From the NCBI GenBank assembly GCA_001799045.1, contig MGRY01000154.1, positions 1-6,654 of the forward strand: a stretch of DNA of 6,654 nt, in the 5' to 3' direction. This document shows positions 1-6,654 of the stretch, piece by piece (the first letter of the stretch is position 1; each line of letters starts with the position of its first letter). Origin of the DNA: Deltaproteobacteria bacterium RIFCSPLOWO2_02_56_12 (GTDB lineage: Bacteria; Desulfobacterota; Binatia; UBA9968). The position numbers and the translations under genes are program-made. The notes under the pieces were generated by a model. It was not told the DNA's origin. It saw only the letters and a list, made by a program, of their open reading frames with translations, and made no database searches.

Positions 1-4
1 CCTC

Positions 5-33
5 TCGACAAACAGCGTAAAAGGTTGTGTACT
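5..33 (+). promoter_or_regulatory. Possible sigma70-type promoter upstream of the glucoamylase gene
   Basis: TCGACA at 5-10 matches the -35 consensus TTGACA at five of six positions. Exactly 17 bases later, TGTACT at 28-33 matches TATAAT at four of six. Transcription would begin near 40, about 30 bases before the start codon. The -10 element is weak and lacks the A at its second position. Matches of this quality arise by chance, and the window begins only four bases upstream, so the gene could equally be read from a promoter outside the window. Confidence 0.2.
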
Positions 34-54
34 TGCCTTTGAACCCATAGGAAA

Positions 55-60
55 AAGAAG
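55..60 (+). promoter_or_regulatory. Weak ribosome binding site of the glucoamylase gene
   Basis: AAGAAG ends eight bases before the ATG at 69, inside a purine-rich run from 50 to 60. It is a poorer match to the anti-Shine-Dalgarno sequence than the sites before gnd and zwf, which suggests less efficient initiation. The start is mainly supported by the protein: the family-typical GIEPRW and KDGVGTA motifs follow within the first 30 residues. Confidence 0.5.
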
Positions 61-68
61 TATCGAAC

Positions 69-2468
69 ATGGAAAGTTTCCGTGGCCAAAGAGAGGCCTT
101 CGGGCAGCCGGGCATTGAGCCCCGGTGGACCCATGGAGGCAAAGACGGGGTAGGGACGGCGTACGCGGCCCCCAGCCGGATCTGGTTCACGCTCTGGAAC
201 GGCATCGTTACGGAGGTCTATTATCCGACCATAGACCGGCCGCAAATCCGCGACCTGCAATTCTTGGTCACCGATAGGGAGAGTTTTTTTCACGAGGAGA
301 AGCGGCACCTGCTAACCAAGGTGGAACGTCTGTCCCGTCATGCCTTGGAATATCGAATAACTAATACCGACCCGGAGGGGCGCTACACCATTGTCAAAGA
401 TATCCTCACTGACCCGCACCTCTCTTGTGTGCTTCAGCGCACCCGCCTCGCCGGTGATCAACATTTTTTATCGCGGCTCCGGCTCTATATTCTGTGCGCT
501 CCCCACATCGAAGTAGGGGGCCGGGGTAACAATGCTTATGTGGTAGAAGTTGCGGGCCGACAGATTCTTGCTGCCGAGAAACGCGGGACCTGGCTGGCGC
601 TGGCGGCCACAGCTCCATTTGCCCGCCTTTCCTGCGGTTACGTGGGTCGGAGCGATGGGTGGACAGACCTTGCGGATAACTTTCAAATGGATTGGGAGTT
701 CGACTGCGCGCTCGATGGCAACGTGGCGCTCACCGGAGAACTAGACTTGAAGAATCGTAAGGAGTTCACGGTGGGACTAGCCTTGGGGGAGAGCCTCCAC
801 AACGCAGCGACGACGCTCTTTCAAGCGCTCGGAATCCCTTTTAGAGAGCAGCGGAAACGGTACAGAGAACAATGGAACCGCCCCTGCAAGAAAATCCTGC
901 CTCTGGAGAAGGTATCGAGCGACAGGGGGCACCTGTATCATGGAAGCTTTAGTCTGTTGCTTGCCCACGAGGATAAGACCTACCCGGGCGCTCTCATCGC
1001 CTCGCTCTCCATTCCTTGGGGAGAGGCGAAGGGCGACGAAGATATGGGGGGATACCACCTGGTCTGGACTCGAGACATGGTCAACAGCGCCATGGGTCTG
1101 CTTGCCGCGGGAAATACCGAGACTGCCTTTCGCGGGCTCATCTATCTTGCCGCAAGCCAGCAGGGGGATGGAGGTTTCCCGCAAAACTTCTGGATCAATG
1201 GAGAGCCGTACTGGCGCGGCATCCAGCTTGACGAAGTGGCATTCCCCATTTTACTTGCCTGGCGCCTACGCCGTGAAAACGCCCTTCGAGACTTCGATCC
1301 TTACTCGATGGTGATGCGGGCCGCGAGCTACCTCATCCGCCACGGTCCCGCCACCCAGCAGGAGCGTTGGGAGGAAGCCAGCGGGTACTCGCCTTCCACG
1401 CTGGCATCGAACATCGCAGCGCTCATCTGCGCCGCTTCTTTTGCGCGCGAGCGTAGAGACAGCGCCACGGCTGAGTTTCTCGAAGGATACGCCGATTTCC
1501 TCGAATGCCACGTTGAAGCCTGGACGGTCACCACCGAGGGAACGTTGGTTCCTGAAATTCAACGGCACTTTATCAGGATTCATCCGGTGGACGTCTATAA
1601 CCCATGCCCCGATGAGGACCCCAACCACGGAGACCTCACCATTTCCAACCGGCCGCCGAAAGCTCAGACGGAATTCCCGGCTAAGGAAATCGTCGACGCA
1701 GGTTTCCTCGAACTCGTGCGATACGGAATTCGTCGACCCGCCGACTCGCTCATCGTGGATTCCCTGCGCGTCGTGGATGGTGTTCTCAAGGTGGAAACGC
1801 CCTTTGGCCCGTGCTGGCGTCGCTACAATCATGATGGTTATGGGCAACGTGAGGACGGCGGATCGTTCGATGGATGGGGGAAAGGGCGAGCCTGGCCGCT
1901 CCTGACCGGGGAGCGGGGTCACTATGAGCTGGCTGCCGGACAGAATGTAAAATCGTTCATCCTGGCGATGGAAGGCTTTTCCTCCGGCACTGGTTTGCTG
2001 CCAGAGCAGATCTGGGATGAAGCGAATCGTCCCAAAGTCTACATACGCTTGGGAAGACCCACCGGATCGGCCATGCCGCTCATGTGGGCCCATGCTGAGT
2101 ACATCAAGCTCCTTCGCTCGGTATACGACGGGCAGGTTTTCGACCTTATCCCGGAGGTTGCAAACCGCTACATCAAAAACAGCAAGAGCTGCAAACCTCT
2201 GGAGATATGGAAGCCCAACCGGCAGGTGTGCACGGTGAAGAAGCGCACTACCCTGCGTATTATGGCGCCGGCCCCTTTTCGGCTTCACTGGTCGGGTAAT
2301 GATTGGCAGACCGTGGAGGATACGCTGTCCTTCCCCACATCCCTTGGGATTGAGTTTGTGGATATCCCGGTGGCCGAAACCCCGCATGCTCCGATTCGTT
2401 TTACCTTCTTCTGGACAGGGAGCGGGCGCTGGGAAGGACGCGACTATGAGGTGGCCGTTCAGTCTTAG
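69..2468 (+). CDS. GH15 glucoamylase (glucan 1,4-alpha-glucosidase), probably cytoplasmic
   Basis: This 799-residue protein belongs to glycoside hydrolase family 15, inverting enzymes that release glucose from the non-reducing ends of alpha-glucans. Residues 1 to about 240 form the bacterial N-terminal beta-sandwich domain, beginning with GIEPRW and KDGVGTA. A helical linker leads to the (alpha/alpha)6 barrel at about 290-690. Barrel motifs are HLVWTRD (W333, R335, D336), RWEEASGYSP with E435 as likely catalytic acid, GWGKGRAWP at 602-610, and LLPEQIWDE with E646 as likely catalytic base. Their spacing resembles that of clostridial glucoamylases. A C-terminal beta-rich extension (about 710-799), with RLHWSGNDW and GRWEGRDYEV, is seen in many roughly 800-residue bacterial homologues. 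There is no hydrophobic signal segment, so action inside the cell on glycogen or maltodextrins is inferred. GH15 also includes glucodextranases and trehalases, so substrate is less certain than family. The isomerase gene follows after 52 bases, suggesting an operon. Confidence 0.93.
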   Translation: MESFRGQREAFGQPGIEPRWTHGGKDGVGTAYAAPSRIWFTLWNGIVTEVYYPTIDRPQIRDLQFLVTDRESFFHEEKRHLLTKVERLSRHALEYRITNTDPEGRYTIVKDILTDPHLSCVLQRTRLAGDQHFLSRLRLYILCAPHIEVGGRGNNAYVVEVAGRQILAAEKRGTWLALAATAPFARLSCGYVGRSDGWTDLADNFQMDWEFDCALDGNVALTGELDLKNRKEFTVGLALGESLHNAATTLFQALGIPFREQRKRYREQWNRPCKKILPLEKVSSDRGHLYHGSFSLLLAHEDKTYPGALIASLSIPWGEAKGDEDMGGYHLVWTRDMVNSAMGLLAAGNTETAFRGLIYLAASQQGDGGFPQNFWINGEPYWRGIQLDEVAFPILLAWRLRRENALRDFDPYSMVMRAASYLIRHGPATQQERWEEASGYSPSTLASNIAALICAASFARERRDSATAEFLEGYADFLECHVEAWTVTTEGTLVPEIQRHFIRIHPVDVYNPCPDEDPNHGDLTISNRPPKAQTEFPAKEIVDAGFLELVRYGIRRPADSLIVDSLRVVDGVLKVETPFGPCWRRYNHDGYGQREDGGSFDGWGKGRAWPLLTGERGHYELAAGQNVKSFILAMEGFSSGTGLLPEQIWDEANRPKVYIRLGRPTGSAMPLMWAHAEYIKLLRSVYDGQVFDLIPEVANRYIKNSKSCKPLEIWKPNRQVCTVKKRTTLRIMAPAPFRLHWSGNDWQTVEDTLSFPTSLGIEFVDIPVAETPHAPIRFTFFWTGSGRWEGRDYEVAVQS

Positions 2469-2505
2469 AAAGTCATTGCCGAGTTGTCTTCATGGCTATT
2501 TTCGT

Positions 2506-2513
2506 GAGAAGGA
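2506..2513 (+). promoter_or_regulatory. Ribosome binding site of the isomerase gene, deciding between two tandem ATGs
   Basis: GAGAAGGA ends four bases before the ATG at 2518 and seven bases before the adjacent in-frame ATG at 2521. Seven bases is the more usual spacing, and the sites before gnd and zwf have eight and seven, so 2521 is preferred. The two choices differ by a single methionine. Confidence 0.7.
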
Positions 2514-2520
2514 AAAAATG

Positions 2521-4251
2521 ATGAACCCGCTGAAGGAATTACCGGGCTTCGGCCAGTCCATGGAGGAGAAACGGAAAAACATTCTTGCCGGAAAAGTGAA
2601 TCGGCAGCGTCTGACCCTGGGAAAGTATGAGGGTCGGATAAAAAAACGGTTGCGCACATGGCAGGAGGACAAGTTTGCCTGTAGACTTTGGCGCAAAGAC
2701 CCGACTCTGTGGTTTCCCAAAGCTGTACCTGAAATTAGCGACCGTTTGGGCTGGCTGACGCTGCCCGAAGCAATGCAAGAGGAGAGCGAAAGGCTTAGGG
2801 CATTCGCAGAGGAGGCGAAGGCGGATGAAATACGTCATGGTGTCCTTCTGGGGATGGGCGGTTCCAGCCTGGCGCCGGAGGTTTTCCAGCGGACTTTTGG
2901 CAACCGGCAGGGTTACCCCGAACTCATTGTGCTTGATAGCACTCACCCCGCTGCTGTGAAGGCCGTTGAGGCGCAGGTGGATCTCCGCCGCACCTTGTTT
3001 TTGGTCTCCAGTAAGTCAGGCACAACCACAGAGATGCTCTCTTTCTTCCGCTACTTCTGGGAGAAGGTGTGTCACGTGACCTATCAACCAGGGCAGCACT
3101 TTGTCGCCGTGACTGATCCAGGCACGCCGCTTGAAAAGCTGGCATGTGAAAGGGATTTTCGGTCGATTTTTAAGTCGACGCCGGATGTGGGAGGGCGCTA
3201 TTCGGCCCTGACTTTTTTTGGCCTTGTCCCGGCCGCGCTTATTGGCCTGGATGTAGGACGGCTGTTGGATCGGGCCTGGACTATGGTTGAAGCCTCAGCC
3301 TTTTGCGTGCCTGAAGCGGATAATCCCGGCCTGGCTCTCGGGGCAGCGTTGGGGGAACTGGCGTTGTCCGGTCGGGACAAGCTTACCTTCGTTGCCTCGT
3401 CGTCGCTGGAGGCCTTTCCGGCTTGGATCGAGCAGCTCGTCGCCGAGAGCACGGGAAAAGAGGGCAAAGGCATTGTCCCCGTTATTGACGAGCTCCCTCG
3501 GTCGCCCGAGTTCTACGGCGCGGATCGACTCTTCGCCTGCTTGCTGATGGAAGGAGACGACAACCAAGGGCTGGGTGAGAAGATTACAGCGCTTGAAGCT
3601 GCCGGTCACCCGGTGATCCACATTCGTCTCAAGGAAAAGGCCGATCTCGCTCAGGAGTTTTTTCGCTGGGAGGTTGCGGTAGCCGCTGCCGGCGCAGTCA
3701 TGGGCATCCATCCCTTTAATCAACCGGATGTACAACTCGCGAAGGAGCTGGCGAGTAAGGCGATGGATAAAAAGGGCAGAGGAAAGACAGCAGCTAAAAA
3801 TCGGGGCGAAGAAGTGGCTGGCGCAAATCACCAGGCCCTGCGGCAGCTCCTCTCCGACTGGTTGGCAAAGGCACAGGCGGGCGACTACGCAGCCGTGCAG
3901 GCGTACCTTAGGCCGACGCCTGAGACCACAGCCCTCCTTCAGGCGGTCCGTGTCGCTCTGGGAGACCGCATGCATCTGGCAACGACGCTTGGCTACGGTC
4001 CGCGCTTTCTCCATTCAACGGGCCAGCTCCACAAAGGGGGACCTAATACGTGCCTTATCTTGCAGCTTGTCGATGAGCCGGCGGACGACCTGGCGGTCCC
4101 CGAGACCAACTATACCTTTGGTTCTTTGATTCATGCCCAGGCCCTGGGCGATTACCAGGCGCTTAAACAGCGGGGGCGTCGCGTACTGCGTATCCGACTG
4201 GGGGAGGATACGTCTAAGGGACTAAAGTTTGTGCTAAAGGCTCTAGGCTGA
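2521..4251 (+). CDS. pgi: Glucose-6-phosphate isomerase of the transaldolase/PGI-fusion type, free-standing
   Basis: This 576-residue protein is predicted to interconvert glucose-6-phosphate and fructose-6-phosphate in the cytoplasm. Along its length it resembles the C-terminal half of bifunctional transaldolase/phosphoglucose isomerase proteins rather than the classical E. coli enzyme. Visible elements are GMGGSS at 111-116, the phosphate-binding SKSGTTTE at 164-171, VGGRYS (GGR 224-226, PGI signature 1), ESTGKEGKG with E309 as the likely catalytic base, and PFNQPDVQLAK at 398-408, a variant of PGI signature 2 ending in K408. A lysine-rich linker at about 416-430 precedes a C-terminal region with FLHSTGQLHKGGP (H498, H504). 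The first 60 residues correspond to the interdomain segment of the fusions, and no transaldolase domain lies upstream. The open frame extends back to about 2299, but that part is a shadow of the glucoamylase gene. Isomerase assignment is firm by motif; the activity of this stand-alone form is inferred. gnd and zwf follow. Confidence 0.88.
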   Translation: MNPLKELPGFGQSMEEKRKNILAGKVNRQRLTLGKYEGRIKKRLRTWQEDKFACRLWRKDPTLWFPKAVPEISDRLGWLTLPEAMQEESERLRAFAEEAKADEIRHGVLLGMGGSSLAPEVFQRTFGNRQGYPELIVLDSTHPAAVKAVEAQVDLRRTLFLVSSKSGTTTEMLSFFRYFWEKVCHVTYQPGQHFVAVTDPGTPLEKLACERDFRSIFKSTPDVGGRYSALTFFGLVPAALIGLDVGRLLDRAWTMVEASAFCVPEADNPGLALGAALGELALSGRDKLTFVASSSLEAFPAWIEQLVAESTGKEGKGIVPVIDELPRSPEFYGADRLFACLLMEGDDNQGLGEKITALEAAGHPVIHIRLKEKADLAQEFFRWEVAVAAAGAVMGIHPFNQPDVQLAKELASKAMDKKGRGKTAAKNRGEEVAGANHQALRQLLSDWLAKAQAGDYAAVQAYLRPTPETTALLQAVRVALGDRMHLATTLGYGPRFLHSTGQLHKGGPNTCLILQLVDEPADDLAVPETNYTFGSLIHAQALGDYQALKQRGRRVLRIRLGEDTSKGLKFVLKALG

Positions 4252-4338
4252 AGAACTGCCGGAGTATCGCGTGCGCTTCCGTCGAACACTGCATCAAGAG
4301 GGATGAGGGTGATTTACTGAGCCAAGGAGGTTGGTCAC
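4252..4338 (+). other. Intergenic gap between isomerase and gnd, no terminator seen
   Basis: The 87 bases contain no run of T after a stable stem, so no intrinsic terminator is supported. The best pairing is a weak four-base stem, CGGA near 4259 with TCCG near 4280. I see no convincing -35/-10 pair. Read-through from the isomerase into gnd is therefore likely. The only clear signal is the gnd ribosome binding site at its end. Confidence 0.5.
4324..4330 (+). promoter_or_regulatory. Strong ribosome binding site of gnd
   Basis: AAGGAGG is a full match to the anti-Shine-Dalgarno core and ends eight bases before the ATG at 4339. It fixes the gnd start, which is immediately followed by the Rossmann motif expected at the N-terminus. 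Confidence 0.9.
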
Positions 4339-5247
4339 ATGAAGATCGGAATGATCGGTTTGGGGCGCATGGGCGCGAACATGACGGAGCGCCTCTTACG
4401 AGGCGGCCACAGGGTGGTATGTTACGACCGGAATCCTGAGGCCATCCGGCAAGTGGCCGAGAAGAGTGCTGTGGGGGTTGATTCCCTGGCTCTGCTGGCC
4501 GAACAGTTGGCCCCGCCCCGGGTGGTATGGCTGATGGTTCCTTCAGGCGACCCGGTGGACCAGACGATCCAGTCACTGATACCTCGCTTGAAGCCTGATG
4601 ATGTGATTGTGGATGGCGGCAACAGCTACTACAAGGATACCTTGCGCCGGGCGGCAATGCTTAAAGAAAAGGGACTTTACTTTGTGGATGTGGGGACCAG
4701 CGGGGGGATATGGGGGCTCTCGGAAGGGTACAGCTTGATGATTGGGGGCGACTCGGAAGTGATCGACCGGCTTAAGCCTATCTTTCAGACTCTGGCTCCC
4801 GGGCCGGATAAAGGTTGGGGACGCGTTGGACCAAGCGGCGCGGGCCACTTCGTCAAGATGATCCACAATGGCATCGAATACGGGCTCATGCAGGCCTTTG
4901 CCGAAGGATTCGCTCTCATGGAACGCAAGACTGAGTTCAAGTTGGACCTCTGCCAGGTTGCCGAAATCTGGCGCAGTGGGAGCGTCGTCCGCTCGTGGCT
5001 GTTGGATCTAATCGCCAAGGCTTTAGCCGAAAACCCGGATCTGCATGGGATTATGCCCAATGTGGCGGATTCTGGCGAGGGCCGCTGGATGGTTTTCGAA
5101 GCGGTCGACCTGGCTGTGTCGGCGCCGGTGATTACGCTCTCACTCCTGCAGCGGCTCCGCTCGCGGGATGAAGACTCTTTTGCGGATAAACTGCTTGCCA
5201 TGATGCGGCACGAATTTGGCGGCCACCCTCTAAAGAAGGAGGAATAA
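4339..5247 (+). CDS. gnd: 6-phosphogluconate dehydrogenase (decarboxylating), short form, possibly NAD-dependent
   Basis: The 302-residue cytoplasmic enzyme oxidatively decarboxylates 6-phosphogluconate to ribulose-5-phosphate. The start is fixed by the strong ribosome binding site and by the Rossmann motif GLGRMGANM at 7-15. The substrate and catalytic motifs are intact: GTSGG with S121, and GAGHFVKMIHNGIEYG with K173 and E180, which keep the seven-residue spacing of sheep K183 and E190. RSRDEDSFADKLLAMMRHEFGGH near the end is typical of the family. At about 300 residues it belongs to the short class, not the roughly 470-residue E. coli type, and lacks that form's long C-terminal helical extension. 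The second beta strand of the Rossmann fold ends in CYDRNP with D30. An acid here usually binds the adenosine ribose of NAD, whereas NADP-dependent forms have NRT; the adjacent R31 leaves dual use possible. The stop codon is two bases before zwf, so the two are surely co-transcribed. Confidence 0.95.
   Translation: MKIGMIGLGRMGANMTERLLRGGHRVVCYDRNPEAIRQVAEKSAVGVDSLALLAEQLAPPRVVWLMVPSGDPVDQTIQSLIPRLKPDDVIVDGGNSYYKDTLRRAAMLKEKGLYFVDVGTSGGIWGLSEGYSLMIGGDSEVIDRLKPIFQTLAPGPDKGWGRVGPSGAGHFVKMIHNGIEYGLMQAFAEGFALMERKTEFKLDLCQVAEIWRSGSVVRSWLLDLIAKALAENPDLHGIMPNVADSGEGRWMVFEAVDLAVSAPVITLSLLQRLRSRDEDSFADKLLAMMRHEFGGHPLKKEE
5236..5242 (+). promoter_or_regulatory. Ribosome binding site of zwf, supporting a TTG start
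   Basis: AAGGAGG lies inside the last codons of gnd and ends seven bases before TTG 5250. It is the same perfect core used by gnd. The first in-frame ATG, at 5298, has no such site before it, so this element decides the start. Ribosomes finishing gnd at 5247 would be next to the zwf start, which favours translational coupling. Confidence 0.88.
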
Positions 5248-5249
5248 CG

Positions 5250-6654
5250 TTGTCCCCAGCTCAATCGGGTGCCAGGGAAAATGCCGACTCTTGCACGATG
5301 GTCATCTTCGGCGCTTCGGGCGATCTGACCAGGCGTAAGCTCATCCCCGCTTTGTACAACTTGTCGGTGGAGCAGCGATTGCCCGCTGGATTTTCACTGT
5401 TAGGCTATGGCCGAAGCGAGATGGGCGACGAAGAATTTCGCCGCAAGATGCGCGATGCCGTTAAAGAATTCTCGCGCCCTGGGGTAGAGAGCGAGCCCGC
5501 GTGGGGGAGTTTTGCGCAGGGTCTCTATTATCTCGCCGGCGACTACGAGGAATCCAAAGGGTACCTGCGACTCAAGGAATTTCTGGCTAAGATCGACCGT
5601 GAACGTTCCAACCGTGGGAATAAAATCTTTTACCTCGCGACCCCGCCCGATTTGTATGCCCCTGTGATTCAGCAGATTGCGGCTGCGGGCCTGGCGGGTA
5701 AAGGGGCGCGGGACGCCGGCTGGACTCGGATCGTTATTGAAAAGCCATTTGGCAGCGACCTGGAGAGCGCGCGGGCATTGAGCCGCGAGCTGCACGAGGT
5801 GTTCGACGAGGAGCAGGTCTATCGGATTGATCACTACCTGGGCAAAGAGACCGTGCAGAACATTTTGGTCTTTCGCTTCGGCAATGCGGTCTTTGAGCCT
5901 ATTTGGAACCGGCGCTACGTCGATCATGTGCAAATTACGGCCGCCGAAAGCGTAGGCGTCGAGGGGCGGGGAGGGTATTACGAAAAAGCGGGGGTGATGC
6001 GGGACATGTTTCAGAATCACCTGCTCCAGCTCCTTTGCCTGACGGCGATGGAGCCCCCGATATCATTCGCGGGCGATGCGGTGCGGGATGAAAAGGTTAA
6101 GGTGCTCCGTTCGATTCGTTCTGTTGCGAGCCAGGAGATGGCTCAGGTTGCCGTGCGCGGCCAGTACGGTCAAGGCCTCCTCGGCGGCCAAAAGGTGAGG
6201 GCCTACCGCGAAGAGCCGGGGGTTGCGCCAGATTCGACGACAGAGACCTACGCTGCTGTCAAATTCTTCATAGATAACTGGCGCTGGGAAGGTGTCCCCT
6301 TTTACCTGCGCTCCGGGAAGCGGCTGCCTGAGAGGGTAACAGAGATTGCCATCCAGTTTAGGCGGCCGCCGCTCTTATTGTTTAATGCGTGCCCGGTCGA
6401 GCAAGTGAGCCCGAATGTCCTGAGACTGCGCATCCAACCTGATGAGGGAATTGCGCTCACCTTTGAAGTCAAGTCGCCCGGCCCTGATATTTGCGTAAGC
6501 TCGCTTAGCCTGGACTTTAATTATCAAGCTGCCTTTGGGTTATCTCCCCCGGACGCATACGAAACGCTCCTGATAGATTGTATCCGGGGAGATTCAACCC
6601 TGTTCACCCGGCATGACTGGGTGGAATTGGCTTGGTCTCTGATCACCCCGCTGC
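5250..6654 (+). CDS. zwf: Glucose-6-phosphate 1-dehydrogenase, 3' end cut by window edge
   Basis: The enzyme oxidises glucose-6-phosphate to 6-phosphogluconolactone, the entry step of the oxidative pentose phosphate pathway. About 468 codons are visible with no stop. Family members are usually about 490-515 residues, so only the last few dozen are missing. The TTG start follows a perfect ribosome binding site and adds 16 residues before MVIFGASGDL, the dinucleotide-binding motif (G21 to L26, then RRK). R55 in LGYGRSE sits where NADP-binding forms have their phosphate-contacting arginine. Further motifs are IEKPFG with K165, the active-site signature RIDHYLGKE with D194, H195 and K199, FQNHLLQ with H257 matching the general-base histidine of the Leuconostoc enzyme, and YLRSGKRL with K357. 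All expected catalytic residues are present. It sits two bases after gnd. No 6-phosphogluconolactonase gene is in view; it may lie beyond the edge. Confidence 0.96.
   Translation, partial: MSPAQSGARENADSCTMVIFGASGDLTRRKLIPALYNLSVEQRLPAGFSLLGYGRSEMGDEEFRRKMRDAVKEFSRPGVESEPAWGSFAQGLYYLAGDYEESKGYLRLKEFLAKIDRERSNRGNKIFYLATPPDLYAPVIQQIAAAGLAGKGARDAGWTRIVIEKPFGSDLESARALSRELHEVFDEEQVYRIDHYLGKETVQNILVFRFGNAVFEPIWNRRYVDHVQITAAESVGVEGRGGYYEKAGVMRDMFQNHLLQLLCLTAMEPPISFAGDAVRDEKVKVLRSIRSVASQEMAQVAVRGQYGQGLLGGQKVRAYREEPGVAPDSTTETYAAVKFFIDNWRWEGVPFYLRSGKRLPERVTEIAIQFRRPPLLLFNACPVEQVSPNVLRLRIQPDEGIALTFEVKSPGPDICVSSLSLDFNYQAAFGLSPPDAYETLLIDCIRGDSTLFTRHDWVELAWSLITPL

Noticed and set aside
1266..2387. Long open frame (373 codons) on the minus strand
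   Set aside because: It lies wholly antisense to the well-supported glucoamylase, shows no recognisable domain, and long antisense frames are common in GC-rich coding DNA.
2299..2517. Upstream extension of the isomerase coding region to ATG 2299
   Set aside because: It would overlap the glucoamylase gene by 170 bases, the added residues look like an out-of-frame shadow, and a good ribosome binding site sits just before 2518/2521.
3295..4014. Open frame of 239 codons on the minus strand
   Set aside because: It is antisense to the motif-bearing part of the isomerase and the translation shows no family features.
4252..4300. Possible terminator stem after the isomerase gene
   Set aside because: The only pairing is four bases with a long loop and no following T run.
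4785..5264. Open frame of 159 codons on the minus strand across the gnd/zwf junction
   Set aside because: It is antisense to the catalytic half of gnd and to the zwf start, with low-complexity serine- and arginine-rich translation typical of a shadow frame.
5298..5300. ATG 5298 as the zwf start
   Set aside because: There is no ribosome binding site before it and it would start directly at the first Rossmann strand. TTG 5250 has a perfect site at seven bases.
1..6654. Mobile element, CRISPR, tRNA, rRNA or riboswitch
   Set aside because: Coding density is near complete, the longest gap is 87 bases, and I saw no terminal inverted repeats, spaced direct repeats or cloverleaf-like sequence.

Overview
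The window is a compact, single-strand block of central carbohydrate metabolism from a bacterium. It holds four genes, all on the + strand: a cytoplasmic-type GH15 glucoamylase, a phosphoglucose isomerase of the kind usually found as the C-terminal half of transaldolase/PGI fusion proteins, a short-form decarboxylating 6-phosphogluconate dehydrogenase, and a glucose-6-phosphate dehydrogenase cut by the right edge. Bacterial origin is supported by Shine-Dalgarno sequences before the genes, a TTG start, very short gaps and the protein families. The DNA is moderately GC-rich by eye. I cannot assign a phylum from this window: this type of gnd/zwf/tal-pgi neighbourhood occurs in several Gram-negative groups.

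Layout: 1-68 is a leader with a weak possible promoter and the first ribosome binding site. 69-2468 is the glucoamylase. 2469-2520 is a 52-base gap with the next binding site. 2521-4251 is the isomerase. 4252-4338 is an 87-base gap with no convincing terminator. 4339-5247 is gnd. zwf starts at TTG 5250, two bases after the gnd stop, and runs past the end of the window with about 468 codons visible. No RNA gene, mobile element, repeat array or CRISPR was seen.

How the genes fit together (inference from family functions): the glucoamylase releases glucose from alpha-glucans inside the cell. After phosphorylation by a kinase not present here, Zwf oxidises glucose-6-phosphate to 6-phosphogluconolactone. 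Following lactone hydrolysis (no lactonase in view), Gnd makes ribulose-5-phosphate, CO2 and reduced cofactor. The isomerase connects fructose-6-phosphate and glucose-6-phosphate, so carbon can be cycled back into the oxidative branch or sent to glycolysis. The set reads as a storage-glucan to reducing-power module.

I did not find a clearly undescribed system. The points most worth checking are the free-standing tal-pgi-type isomerase without its transaldolase partner, the apparent change in position of its conserved histidine motif, the apparent cofactor mismatch between Zwf (NADP-like) and Gnd (NAD-like), and the pairing of an unsecreted glucoamylase with the oxidative pentose phosphate genes.
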